From Verticillium longisporum (Eukaryota > Ascomycota > Sordariomycetes > Glomerellales > Plectosphaerellaceae), in assembly GCA_019188255.1 (NCBI GenBank), contig JAETXT010000001.1, positions 8,122,001-8,186,000 on the forward strand: a stretch of 64,000 nt of DNA, given 5' to 3'. The notes under the pieces were generated by a model. The model did not search any database, had not been told where the DNA came from, and worked only from the letters and a program-made list of their open reading frames with translations. This document shows positions 22,204 to 32,635 of this stretch, piece after piece (positions within the stretch are counted from its first letter, which is position 1; the number at the start of each line of letters is the position of its first letter). Made by a program: the position numbers and the translations under genes.

Positions 22204-23928
22204 GGTGTGCGAATGCGATGTGTTTTTGACGTGACGTGTGATATGTATGCTCCGCAAGAAGAATGGTGTGAGCCTCCCCGTTTGCACAAGACGAGAATCG
22301 GCTCAAGTATACGAGCGTTTTTGGAGTATCATAGCCATTACGTCAGGGGTCGGCCGGACTTGTGGGACTGGATCCAGTCTGCGCTCCAGCTGGGGTGGGC
22401 TTAGCGTATGTCACTCTGCGCATGTTCGCAGGCTCACAGAGTGTCGATTGCCTTGCACCCGCGATGCAGACGTCGGGTCATTGGTTCCTGTGGACAACAA
22501 CGCAGCGGACGTTGTGCTGTCAATACTGTCTTTGGACGGTACAATCATCCATTGCTATATGCTAACAGATTATCTGCTCGGGGATGTAACGACGGAAGTT
22601 TCACACCATATGAGTGATGAGAAGCAAATATCACCGCGAGGACAAGTGCTATAAAAGGTTAAATGGGCTGAAGGAGGCAGAGAGTGGTATCACATCCCAG
22701 AACATGTAGCATCAAGGCCATCCCGTGAAATATCCATTGACTTGTAGGATCATATGCTGATCTTATCACCGTTATCAGTGTAGTGCTCAACGGCACGCCT
22801 GTAGATATGGGGCAGACCTGTCCTAGAGTAGCTGATTCACGCCATTCACTTGCGGGCAGTTGCGGAAAGTAGCGAGACATTTCAAAAGCGTGAGAGGGTC
22901 TTGGTAAAGCTTGGTACAATAAGTTGAAGCAACAAAGCACAAGTATCAGTCCCACAAACATTAAGGCTCCTTGTCTGGCTTGAGTTGTCGAACTTCACAT
23001 GTACTCTTTGACTCGACATTAATTAAGACGCGTTGATATCTGTCAGGAGACCCTGCGGAGTCGCCAAGCAGGGGGTCGACTAGGGGCTTAGGGCTACGGG
23101 AAATGTATATATATAGGCTGCGGAGGGCCAGAATTCAGATATATTCCGATCCCCTGCCTATCTTCTACTTGGTGCGGACCACGTGTGGAAGACCTCTTCA
23201 CTCTGCTCTAAACAACGCTCTGACAATATGCCAGTATCATATCGCATCCACTCATATCGCATCCACCATGGACTATGGCTCAGACCAACAAAAACCTGCG
23301 CATGACTGCAAGACTTTTACTTTTTTAATGACAGAGAACTGTCCCAACATCGTCACTCTCAGGAGCCTCCAATCAGCGTGCAGCCATAGAAGTCCACGGT
23401 GTTGAATGAAGGTCCTTAGATGGATGCATTGATGGTTGGAGAAGAGTAACATCGTATGGCTCTTTTCGGCCTAGCAGCTTAACTTCCAGACTTAGTACCT
23501 TGTGCAAGGCCTATCCTATCGTCAAGCCTTCATTCACGAATCTATTCGTTGGCATCGCCTGATGCAAAACACACACCAACATGCCCGTGGCAACGTTCAG
23601 CCTTGACAATTGTTCTCCATTTTCGTTGGCGAAGTTGCCACACGGATAGTAAGGCAACGCCACATTGCACTTTAAAGCTTCTATTCAAGCTCCAACTGGC
23701 TAAGAAAGTGCTTCCCAGCAATGCAGCTTTCAATGAACAATGGCAATCATGCGAAACATGACACCAGGTTGTGTAAAGTGGGTCCATGTTGAGAAGAATG
23801 GTGCCTTGGGCAGTCTTGGAACGTGCATCAAACCCAGGCCAGTCTTCCCTACATCACCCGCTATCCTTCAGACACCTCTTCTGACCTGGCCTCACCTTCA
23901 GTATATTCTCGAACCTGAAGCTCATCAA
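22204..23928. other. Intergenic 1.7 kb holding one dispersed element copy
   Basis: Apart from the element at 23041-23225, the ORFs here are short and motif-free. The base composition is AT-richer than in flanking genes, which fits an accessory or repeat-associated region. Confidence 0.5.
23041..23225 (-). mobile_element. Dispersed element copy 1 (solo-LTR- or MITE-like), inverted
   Basis: This 185-base unit starts TGTCAGGAGACC and ends CGCTCTGACA on the + strand, so its ends are inverted repeats (TGTCAG/CTGACA) that also fit the TG...CA ends of LTRs. It contains TATATATA. It is clearly related, in reverse orientation, to 30092-30295 and 45393-45567: shared blocks include GGAAGACCTCT and GAGCAGAG in complement. 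The flanks ATATC and ATATG look like a 5-base target duplication with one change. No coding capacity is present. Confidence 0.75.
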
Positions 23929-25481
23929 ATGGCGTCTTTTCTGCGGAGGATACCCTGGCCCGGCCGAGCATGGAAACCCCTGACTTTCTCGAACTCGAAT
24001 TTCATACGCATTCCACCTGGCGAAAGAGTAGAGGAGGAGCTCTTCAAAGACTACAAAGCATCGCGGTACTACCCAGTCATCATCGGCCAGGTCCTTAAGG
24101 ATCGCTATTAGATTGTAGGAGAGCTGGACTTTGGTGCCAGCTCAACTGTTTGGTTGGCGCGCGACCTACAGTAAGATAGCCTTGGGCTCGCTCAGGGATC
24201 AGCCCTAGAACATACGACTAGCTCCGCTGACGCAATTCTAGGTGTCGTCGACATGTGGCACTGAAGCTTTTCATTCATTCTCAGTCTATGGGCGAACAGC
24301 TGGATCGCGAGGTTTCCATATATAAGCGTATTTCCGATGCTTTTTCGACGCACCCTGGTCGCGGTGCAGTCAGGGAGCTTCTCGACTCGTTCGACATCGC
24401 TGGACCGGAGGGATCGCATCGATGTCTAGTTCATCCTCCATTGTGGGAAAACCTGCTGACTTTCCTTCACCGAAATCCAGTTGGGAGATTGCCCGTGCCC
24501 GTTCTCGCCTTTATCCTCCGGCGCATGTTTCAGGCTTTGGACTTTCTGCACACAGACTGCCACGTTGTTCATACAGGTAGGTCAGAGAATTAGGAGGATC
24601 TCATCCTTTGATTCAGCCACGCTGCTTATCTGTCGAGGACTATACTGACCCATGGTGGGTAGATATCAAGGCTGACAACATCATGTTCGGCATCGAAGAT
24701 GATTCCGTCTTCACAGCATTCGAGGAAGAAGAGCTGGGCGACCCATGTCCGCGGAAAACTGTGGATGGCCGAAGCATCTATGTCTCCCGTGAGCTCCAGA
24801 TACCAAAGGCCTGGAGTGCATCTGTTCTCTGTGACTTTGGCTCGGCCGTCACTGGGGAAGTCGAACACCTGGAGGACGTGCAACCGGATATCTACAGGGC
24901 AACCGAAGTCATCGTCGAAGCACCATGGTCCTACTCGATCGATATATGGAACACCGGCTGCGTGGTTAGTTTTATTTCTCTTCCTGCCGTCAACGAACCT
25001 ACGCCTTAGTGTCTGGTTTGACTGGGAAACGCCCTAATTACGTCGTAGATCTGGGACCTATTCGAAGGGGGTCACCTGTTCACAGGACACGATCCAAAGT
25101 TTGAGAGATACCGGAGCCGAGCACACCTTGCAGAGATTATTGCTCTTCTTGGACCACCTCCACAGACGCTGCTGCAAATGGGCAGGTCGAGCCACAAGTT
25201 CTTCACGGAAACCGGTAAGTGCGACGACGCTAGCGATGGGGCCACTTAGTCCCTCCGCCTCTACCTTGCTGACAGGGTGTTCCGCCGTAGGGAACCTACA
25301 TGGCGCCGACTCGGGGCTGCTGGCTGGCTCATCACTTGAGGAAAGGGAGACTTCCCTAGAGGGCGACAGTCAGAAAAGGTTTCTCGCCATGATGCGAAAG
25401 ATGCTCCAGTGGGAGCCCTCAAAGCGATCATCGGCAAAGGCCTTGGCTGAAGATGAATGGATTGTAGATAATATTAAATGA
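23929..25481 (+). pseudogene. SRPK-like protein kinase with in-frame stop codon
   Basis: Five exons (23929-24170, 24242-24576, 24663-24964, 25049-25214, 25276-25481) join without frame loss into 417 codons. The product starts MASFLRRIPWPGRAW, as many fungal SRPK-like kinases do. TAG at 24109-24111 (codon 61) interrupts KDRY*IVGELDFG, where relatives have Gln. The kinase otherwise keeps FGASSTVWLARDL (glycine loop), HVALKLF, HTDIKADNIMF, VLCDFGSAV and the C-lobe MMRKMLQWEPSKRSS. APE is changed to ATE. A CAG-to-TAG change is a CpA-to-TpA transition, the type made by RIP. Starting after the stop would lose the glycine loop. It may be a recent pseudogene or a strain-specific null. Confidence 0.8.
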
Positions 25482-25779
25482 CCTATGTAGGCGCTACGAC
25501 TGTCCATTGTAGTTGTAATTCTTCTCATAGTGTCTTTCGTTTTTTGGGGTCTCAAAAATCATCCCATCACACATCTCATGTTCCATCACACCAAACTAAG
25601 TGATCACTAGAATTCCACTTTGAGCAGATATTTGAAGATGCTTATGATGTTCCTTTCCTTTTATCTTGAATAGATCGTGTTCCATGTATACTGTTTTGTC
25701 CAACTCATCTCCTAAGTGTTTCCGGCAGAAAATCAAAGTCGAAGATCTAAGTTGTGTCTGATGAGAGCCTATTCCAAGT

Positions 25780-27492
25780 TCAAATCACTATCTGGCAGAC
25801 TTTGTCCAGTATACTCTCGATGAATCGAACGCCAACTACAATACCATCCTCGTCCAGATACTGCTCTTGACTGCCAAAAGCTTCATTCTCCGGGTCTAAA
25901 CATGTCAGACATCTCACAACCACGTCCGTATACAAATCTCCCAGGCGAGATGGAAGAATAGTCTTCGCCATGCCCACCAGATGCTCCTTCAGCCGCCCGT
26001 CGCCTCCTGTGTTGTTCTTTTGAAAGTGAGAGTCGGAGAGAGCCAACCCAAGACTGATTCCTGGCACAGGCGCTGCTGTGTCGCTTTGGCTCTCGTCTGG
26101 ATACCACACGAACGATCGCCATAGACCCAGTTCGAGCAGGCAGACGCCCAGACTGTAGATGTCGTGCTGCATGACGTAGCGCTCTTGGACTAAGTTTCCT
26201 TGTCGCTCCGGATGACGGTACAAGTTTCTATGCCATGCTGCGTCGCCGAGCAGATTTGTCTGGAAGTGGGTGCTACGAAACTGGTTGAAGCCAAGAAGAT
26301 AGCTCGTCCCTAGAGATGAATTTGCATCGGAAAAGACTAGAATATTGTCGGGCCGGATGTTCTTGTGCACGAAGTCACAGGTATGTATGTAGCTAATGGA
26401 GTAAACAAGCTGCTTCGCTGTCCGCACAATAGCTGACGCGCTGACAGGGTGGTGCCGGAGAAGAAGCTGGCGGAGGGTCATGGGAGGGTTGGCATCCTGC
26501 GGTGCACGGTAGACGACTTCGATGTACTTGAGGCCCTTTGTGGCGGGATCCTGATGCTTGAGCAGACCGTAGCAGCGAAGAAGACCGAAAGTTTGGGGGT
26601 CGACCTGCTGGAGGCGCCGGGCAAGATTTTCAACGTCCACTTTCACCTGTGAGATTGTTCCTGGAGGCGCATTAACAGACTCGGCAATGAGAAGGCTGCT
26701 TGAGCCTGCTCTGACTATGGATCGGGCCGAGGAGAAGGGTATCGGTGTTTCTGTTGCGCCACGGAGACCAGCGGCATCAAGGTTCAAGCTTGTCTTTGGT
26801 TGCGATTCACCAGAGAATGATGTTTTGGGAGAGCTGATTGCCTGGCGAAGTGCGAGCATGCTGTCGAGAGGACTAGGGCTAGAGCAAACAGACGTCGACT
26901 CGGTAGCCTTCGTATCTGTTTCTTTGAGTGCCGTGTCTAAGGTGTTGCTACTCATCAGGATGATGAGATACCATGTCGGATCAAAACGACTTCGCCATGC
27001 CTCCAATTCAGTCACCAATTCGTCGAGGCCTTTCTTCGCTAACGAGAAGCGCCATTTCCTCCAAACTTCAGAGGTCTTTTGCTTAAGAGTCGAGTCGTCG
27101 GAGGGTGAAGATGTTGAGACGTTGAGTCGGGCAACAGCCTGAAGCAGCTTGCCATTAAGGATCTCGAGGAGGTCTAAGTGGCTTTGTGCCAGCTCCTCGT
27201 CGAGCTGTGATGAGATCTTTTTGAGGAAGTTGAGCTGGATTTCAAGTTTCGTCCAAAGGGCTTGCACCAGAACCAGTCTCTCGTTGATGAGCTCATCTGC
27301 ACCACGATACGACTGATAAGTAGTGATGACTTTATTCGCGAGTCTGTAGTGGTTAGCGATCGTACCTTTCATCACCATGCTGACCCTCCGATTTAGGAGC
27401 GGCGCGGCCCGTAGCGTTGGCCTCGTAGCCTAAACTCACTTGATGCAACCATCGATGACACCTGCGACGGCAAGTAACAGTTCGGCAACCAT
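25780..27492 (-). CDS. HeLo-like helical bundle plus pseudokinase (MLKL-like architecture)
   Basis: Exon 1 (27492-27440) encodes MVAELLLAVAGVIDGCI; a 60-base intron leads to exon 2 (27379-25780), giving 550 residues. Residues 1-~150 are predicted helices (VITTYQSYRGADELINERLV, LEIQLNFLKKISSQLDEEL), resembling HeLo/HeLo-like domains of fungal cell-death proteins. A Ser/Thr-rich linker follows. From ~270 there is a kinase fold: GLKYIEVVYRAP (hinge), SYIHTCDFVHKNIRPDNILV and YVMQHDIYSLGVCLLELGLW. The catalytic Asp of HRD is Asn (HKN), DFG is replaced by LGF, and no glycine loop or VAIK lysine is evident, so it should be catalytically dead. Helical bundle plus pseudokinase is the layout of MLKL, the necroptosis executor. 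The gene is divergent from the kinase-YTH gene. The function is inferred from architecture only. Confidence 0.75.
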
Positions 27493-28010
27493 GAGACCTA
27501 TTGTCGAGATTGTTTTACTGGGAAAGCACACTGCGAGGACGCTGAAGATAAATAACTTGTTGTAGGGCAAGGAGTAGCACAAGGCTCCCCCAGACCATCC
27601 TAAGCGGGAGGCCATGAGGGCGGTGCCGCTCACCAACCCCTGTAAGCGAGGGCGGCTGTGCCGCGATATCCATTGGGTCCCGTCCTTTTAGGCGCTCTTT
27701 GCTATTGAACACCCGCCAAGCAACGCATTGGGTCCGCAGCTGAGGATCTGCGCGGCGGAGTGGAACGCCACATCAGGTGTTTTGGTATCGCATAGACAGG
27801 GCTGACTGCGCGGCTCTTCAGCAGTCTCGTGACGGTGAGCTGAGGCTGGCCTTTGGTGACGAGGATAAGACTCATACCACCCAGCAGTGCCAGCACTAAT
27901 TACGTACCTTACCAACGTACCTAAACGGCCAGACACCATGCCGGCTCACCATCCCCGATCTACCAGCCATAGTTGAAGCGTACTTACCTCGCGCAAGCCT
28001 ATAGCCCATC
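27493..28010. promoter_or_regulatory. Shared divergent upstream region of pseudokinase and kinase-YTH genes
   Basis: Only 518 bases separate the two start codons, so the genes may share regulation. No gene or clear TATA box is seen. Several ORFs here are short and motif-free. Confidence 0.45.
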
Positions 28011-30086
28011 ATGGGCTCCAGTGTGGGGGCCAACATGCCATCACCTTTGGTTCTCAGATGCAGGCTACAGACCGAGTTTCTGGATGGGTGTGTCAAACAC
28101 AAGAGGAGAGTGTCGATGTTGCACCTTACACCGCGCAGCTCGAGCCTAGATACCGTTTTCGAAGAACTCTGGGACATCGAACCTACCATTGGCCGAGGGT
28201 CTTTCGGTGTGGTCCGCTTCGAACGGCTAAGAGGACACCCAAGTGTGCGCTTCCAGTCGTCATCACATCGCGTGAGAGCTGTCAAAGAGATCAGCAAAAG
28301 AATGCCCGACGGTCACCACTGGGACTACATGAAGGAACTGGAGGCAATAGCGAAGTTTTCTCAACCGAATGTGAGTTTGAGCACTTGATATCATAGGCCC
28401 CTAGCATTATTGAGCACAGTTTCCTCATCACTCGGCCAACAGTATGCACCGTTCTTTGTCAGGACGCGTGGATGGTTCGAAAACGCAGAATCCGTCTTCA
28501 TAACCATGGAGTATTATCCTCTCGGAGACCTACGCAGATTCATGGATTCTCAGTCGCCATTTCCCGAGAGTCTGACGAGTCACATAATTCGCCAATTAAC
28601 ACGAGGTATCAACTACATGCATGCCAGCGGCTTTGCACATCGTGATCTGAAGCCGGCTGTAAGTGGCCAATCTGCACCGTCGATTGGAAATCGGTACTCA
28701 CGCATGGCAGAATATTCTAGTCGCATCGACTTCGCCAAGGTGGTCCGTACGAATTGCTGATTTTGGCATCAGCAAGCAGGCCCTCGAAGGTGGGACGTAT
28801 CTTCGAACAATGCATATCGGTACTTTCGGATACATGGCACCCGAGGTACTGGGGTTTAACGCCCAGAACAACCCAAGGGCAGCATATTCGGTGACAGTGG
28901 ACATGTGGGCCATTGGTGTGATAGCCCTGGAGCTACTCATGAAGCGGCATCCCTTTCCCAACGTCTCGGACCTGGTAGGCCACGTTCATGGCACTCGCAC
29001 GGTTCAGTATGACGGAGTCCTCGGGGTGCACCCCTCGGAACTCTGTCGTGATTTTATCGGCGGCTTGTTGACGCCACATCCTGCCATGCGACCAGCTGCC
29101 AGCGTTGCCGTGAAGCATCCCTGGTTGAAAGAGATCAAGGTCGAGATTGTTGACTCCGAGGATGACGAACCGTGAGTGGAATATGCCTTTCACAGTCAAA
29201 ACGTTACAGCATTGGACTGACTAAGACAGGCTTTTCGTAGAAGATTACCCTCAAGACGAAGACATGACGATGCGCCATCGTGATGCCGTCACCCCCGCCT
29301 CATTACCATCACTGGCCTGGTCCAACCTACGACTGACAGCGGGCGCACCTGCAAGTGACGCAGGGACGTTGATGAGCACCCAGGCTGGCCTCCAGCTGGA
29401 CAGGAGCGGCTTGTTGCCGAGCTTTCAAGCACTGTCGTTAGAAACGGTATGTTCAAATCTGAAATTTGTGGTGCTTCGTTACCAACTAGCAGGAATTAGA
29501 CAAGATATTTCGTTTTGCGATCAGATAACCAGACGGACGTTGAGACCAGCATCGCCCACGGTATCTGGACTTCTAGTCCGCGCGTGAACAAGATCATTGA
29601 GAAAGGCCATACCAGATCAGGCGGTAGAGTTGTGTTCTTCTTCTCAGTCATAAAAAGGTAAGCTCAATTACATCACTACCAATTGAGGAGGCAGCGGAAA
29701 TGCTGACGAAAAGATTAATAGCCAGCGATTCTGCGGTGTCGCGCAAATGACAAGCCCTATGGATTGGAATCATACGGACGAACACTGGCTGGAAGATTCG
29801 TGGAGAGGGTAAGCAAGTCGTACAATCTAGGTACTTGAGTATTGCACGACTGACCAACGTTGCGTGCAGCCGATTCACTGTCGACTGGCTCTGCTTGACG
29901 GAGCTCTCTTTTAGCAAGGTCAAACACGTGCCTGTATCACAGCGGACACCAGGTTTCCGTGCCATTGCATGTTACGACGGGACAGAGATATCGCCCGACT
30001 CTGCGCACCAGCTATTGAGTGCATTCTCGGCCGAAGAGGAGGCTGGGATGGTCATGACAGATGGAGCAGTACCTGCTGCCTTGTGA
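28011..30086 (+). CDS. Ser/Thr protein kinase fused to a YTH RNA-binding domain
   Basis: Seven exons (28011-28370, 28443-28658, 28711-29171, 29230-29446, 29500-29657, 29722-29808, 29870-30086) give 571 residues with every join in frame. The kinase looks active: IGRGSFGVVRF near residue 62, AVKEI near 93, FAHRDLKP near 188, IADFGISK near 206, MAPEVLG near 236, VDMWAIGVIALELL. After a linker (~300-418) comes a YTH domain: TRYFVLRSDNQTDVE, GIWTSSPRVNKII, VVFFFSVIKSQRFCGVAQM, SPMDW, and VDWLCLTELSFSKVKHV. GIW supplies one aromatic-cage tryptophan. YTH domains read N6-methyladenosine in RNA. I know no described kinase-YTH fusion. The intron between the parts (29447-29499, ending GAATTAG) is short and no stop or start lies between them, so two separate genes are unlikely. 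Confidence 0.82.
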
Positions 30087-30091
30087 TGACC

Positions 30092-30295
30092 TATCAGTGC
30101 GTGGTTCGGAGCAGAGTGGAGAGGTCTTCCACACGTAGTCCGCAGGCAATACTTAATAGGTATGGGGTTGCAATACATCTGAGTTCTGGGCCTCCGCAAC
30201 TAGGGAAGCTCTCCGCAGCTCTTATATACGCGTTCTCGTAGTCCTTAGCCCCTGACTAGCTCCCTGTTCTGTGGCTTCGCAGGGGTCTCATGACA
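30092..30295 (+). mobile_element. Dispersed element copy 2 (solo-LTR- or MITE-like)
   Basis: This 204-base copy starts TATCAGTGCG and ends CTCATGACA, with the blocks GGAGCAGAGTGGAG, GAGGTCTTCCACACG and TATATACG. It lies six bases after the kinase-YTH stop codon, so it may supply that gene's 3' end. The flanks TGACC and TGGCC resemble a 5-base duplication with one change. It is inverted relative to copy 1. Confidence 0.75.
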
Positions 30296-32635
30296 TGGCC
30301 CTGGGAGTATGGGTTGCGGGAGATAGCGGCGCCAAAGTGAGTCTAGCGATGTGTCAAGCGTATGCTTCACCCATTAGAGTTCCATTAAATTATTCATAAG
30401 TCCCTTTGCTAGCTACTTTTCACGAATGGTCTTTTAATCGAGCTGAGTCGCCACGATTTCTCCGCATGCCGGGTCCGTTCTTGGATTCATACAGGCAGCC
30501 GAGTGCCCGTCTGATTTTTGCCGACTATCAAGACTTGCTGAACGGAGCTAAAGCTCTGCAAATTAAGAAGAGAAAGATTGAAATAAACCTGTGTCGTTCG
30601 TCGTGCTTGGACGTTAGCAGTAACTGCCTCTCATCGTGTGTAGCGCCCCATCAACGCTTCAAGCTTCCTGCTGCATTCAAACACCCAAAATGGCAAATTT
30701 CTTGCTGAGGGTCATTTCGACCGATTGTAGAGAAGAATCCGCTGAAGGTTGTCCTCATGACAAATTCAACCCTGATCTTTTGAGATGTTTTTGCACGGTT
30801 TGACAATGAACTTGCTGCAAACGCCTATATTAGTGCTGAAGAGATCGCCACCAGTGTTGAAAAGTCGAGTAGGCGAAAGTACTCAAAACTTGTCTTAAAA
30901 CTTAGCCTTATGTGAATCATGCTTCGAGGTATGCGGTGCCACCAGTGCGGTATTGAACCAAGTTAAGTGACGTCTGGTCAAGGCGGCACTACATGATTGA
31001 TAGCAGTCTTAACTATAGCCAAAGTACACATGGAGACTAGCCGTTCAATACTCTCAAGAGAGGGCAACAAACCCTGATGCTTGGTTCATGTTGCCATTCA
31101 TGGTAATAAGTTAGTCATGACGATGTCTTATGTCCTCTGCGACGAGTTTACGTCTGCGTACCAGATACGATCCTCGTCCTCCAGCCCGGGTACATCACCT
31201 GGCACTCTAGTCCAATACCCGTACCGCTGCCGACGCGCTCATCAATACCAAACCCGCGCGCCAGGCTCGGGATCACAAACCATGTCGACCCCGCGCCCGA
31301 AAAATCACGGTCTCGAGATCGACTGGCTCGACGTCAGCCACCGTCGTATCTCCACGAGTAGGCGTCTTGGACCTCCCAGCCCGCTGTGGTCAGGGTGCCG
31401 CGAGCAGGGTCATTGCGTGATCGATCGGAACCTCCCTGCTGGATCAGAGACAATCGTCCATGACTCGGCCAGGGGGGGGAGAGGGGGGTAAAGAAGGGGG
31501 GGCTTAAAACGTTCTCAGATCCAGCAAACGCCAGAGACGTTGTGAAATCGGCCGGGCGGCTGCATGGGAGTCTATCACTAAACATTATTTCTCGCAGCGT
31601 GTTGTGCGACGTCGCCGTTTCCCGCTGCGTCACCGCCAACCGAGAACTATCCTCGCCCTCCCCCCCCCTTCTTCTGAGGTGCGGCCCTGATACCGAGTCT
31701 CCACCTTGTGACCATCTTTTTTTCTCCTCCCGGTGCTCGCTGGTCTCGCACTTGCCCGATACGACCAGTCTTGCGAGGTTTACCAGGCGTGCCTGAGGGC
31801 CTGGTGTCACGCAGCGTCAATAGCGTCGAGGTCCAGATAGGCTCATTGGGCCTCGTGTCTTAGGAGGACGATGGGAGATGAATCTCTGTCCGCTGTCTCA
31901 GCTGGCTGGCGAGGACCGACGGATCTTGGTTCCGCAGTCGTCGTGCGACGCTGGACGGGGGATGGAAGCCATCTCAACTCATTGCGAAGGAGGCCGGTGT
32001 GGACTTTTTTTTCGATGTATGAGTAGTATCATCCCTATGAACTTCTATTGTGGTTCTGGCCTTGAGGCAGGCTGCGGAATCTGATATTTCTTCTGACTGA
32101 GGCTGTTCGATGGTGTGTAACGCTGCATCGGGAACAGAGGACATGTGAGCCCCCGACTGGTCAGATCCGACGCCCCGTTAGGCTATTAACGATCGATGAC
32201 GGGGGCTGATGGGTGATTACGGTCCTTCGAGCTGCTCTGCATAACCTGAAGCACATGATGGTCGTATGCGAGAGGCGGTTGGCGGGATAAACCTGGACGG
32301 ATCGCATCCTTTGACTCCCCTTTCGGACCAAGCGAGCAGCCCCCCGTCTATTTTCAAACGGGAGAGGTCTGTCGTCGAAAGTCGAGAGCAGACTACAAAT
32401 AGGGCAGGAAGGCATGTCGTATCACTTTGCCTGGCTGGCCGGCCGGTCCTCGGCGCTCGCTCACTTCTCTGACTCGAGAGAAGCAGACCTTTCTGGCACA
32501 CGGCACAGTTCCTACCACGGTGACGATACAATAAACAGGTAGCTTGCAAGGCCTCTTCGGTTCTCGTTTGTCTTCAAGGTCACGTTTCAGCTTGGCTCGA
32601 CTCTTTCCTCTTCAGAGCCGTCAAGGTACGGCGCT
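30296..32635. other. Gene-poor region 2.3 kb
   Basis: No ORF with motifs is seen on either strand. Runs of G (31466-31500) and stop-rich AT-richer segments (30300-31100) suggest decayed sequence. The first half could be old repeat DNA, but no transposase or reverse transcriptase remnant is readable. Confidence 0.5.

Noticed and set aside
29447..29528. Kinase gene ending at TAA 29528 after a 46-base intron
   Set aside because: The next acceptor (GAATTAG at 29499) keeps the frame into a full YTH domain beginning TRYFVLRSDN, a far better explanation.
31081..31491. 136-codon ORF with a protein-like middle (MSTPRPKNHGLEIDWLDVSH)
   Set aside because: No family, no splice partner and no continuation. 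It may be a fragment of a lost gene but cannot be supported.
30296..32635. Decayed retrotransposon between the island and the P450
   Set aside because: The region is gene-poor, but no reverse transcriptase, integrase or paired long terminal repeats can be read.
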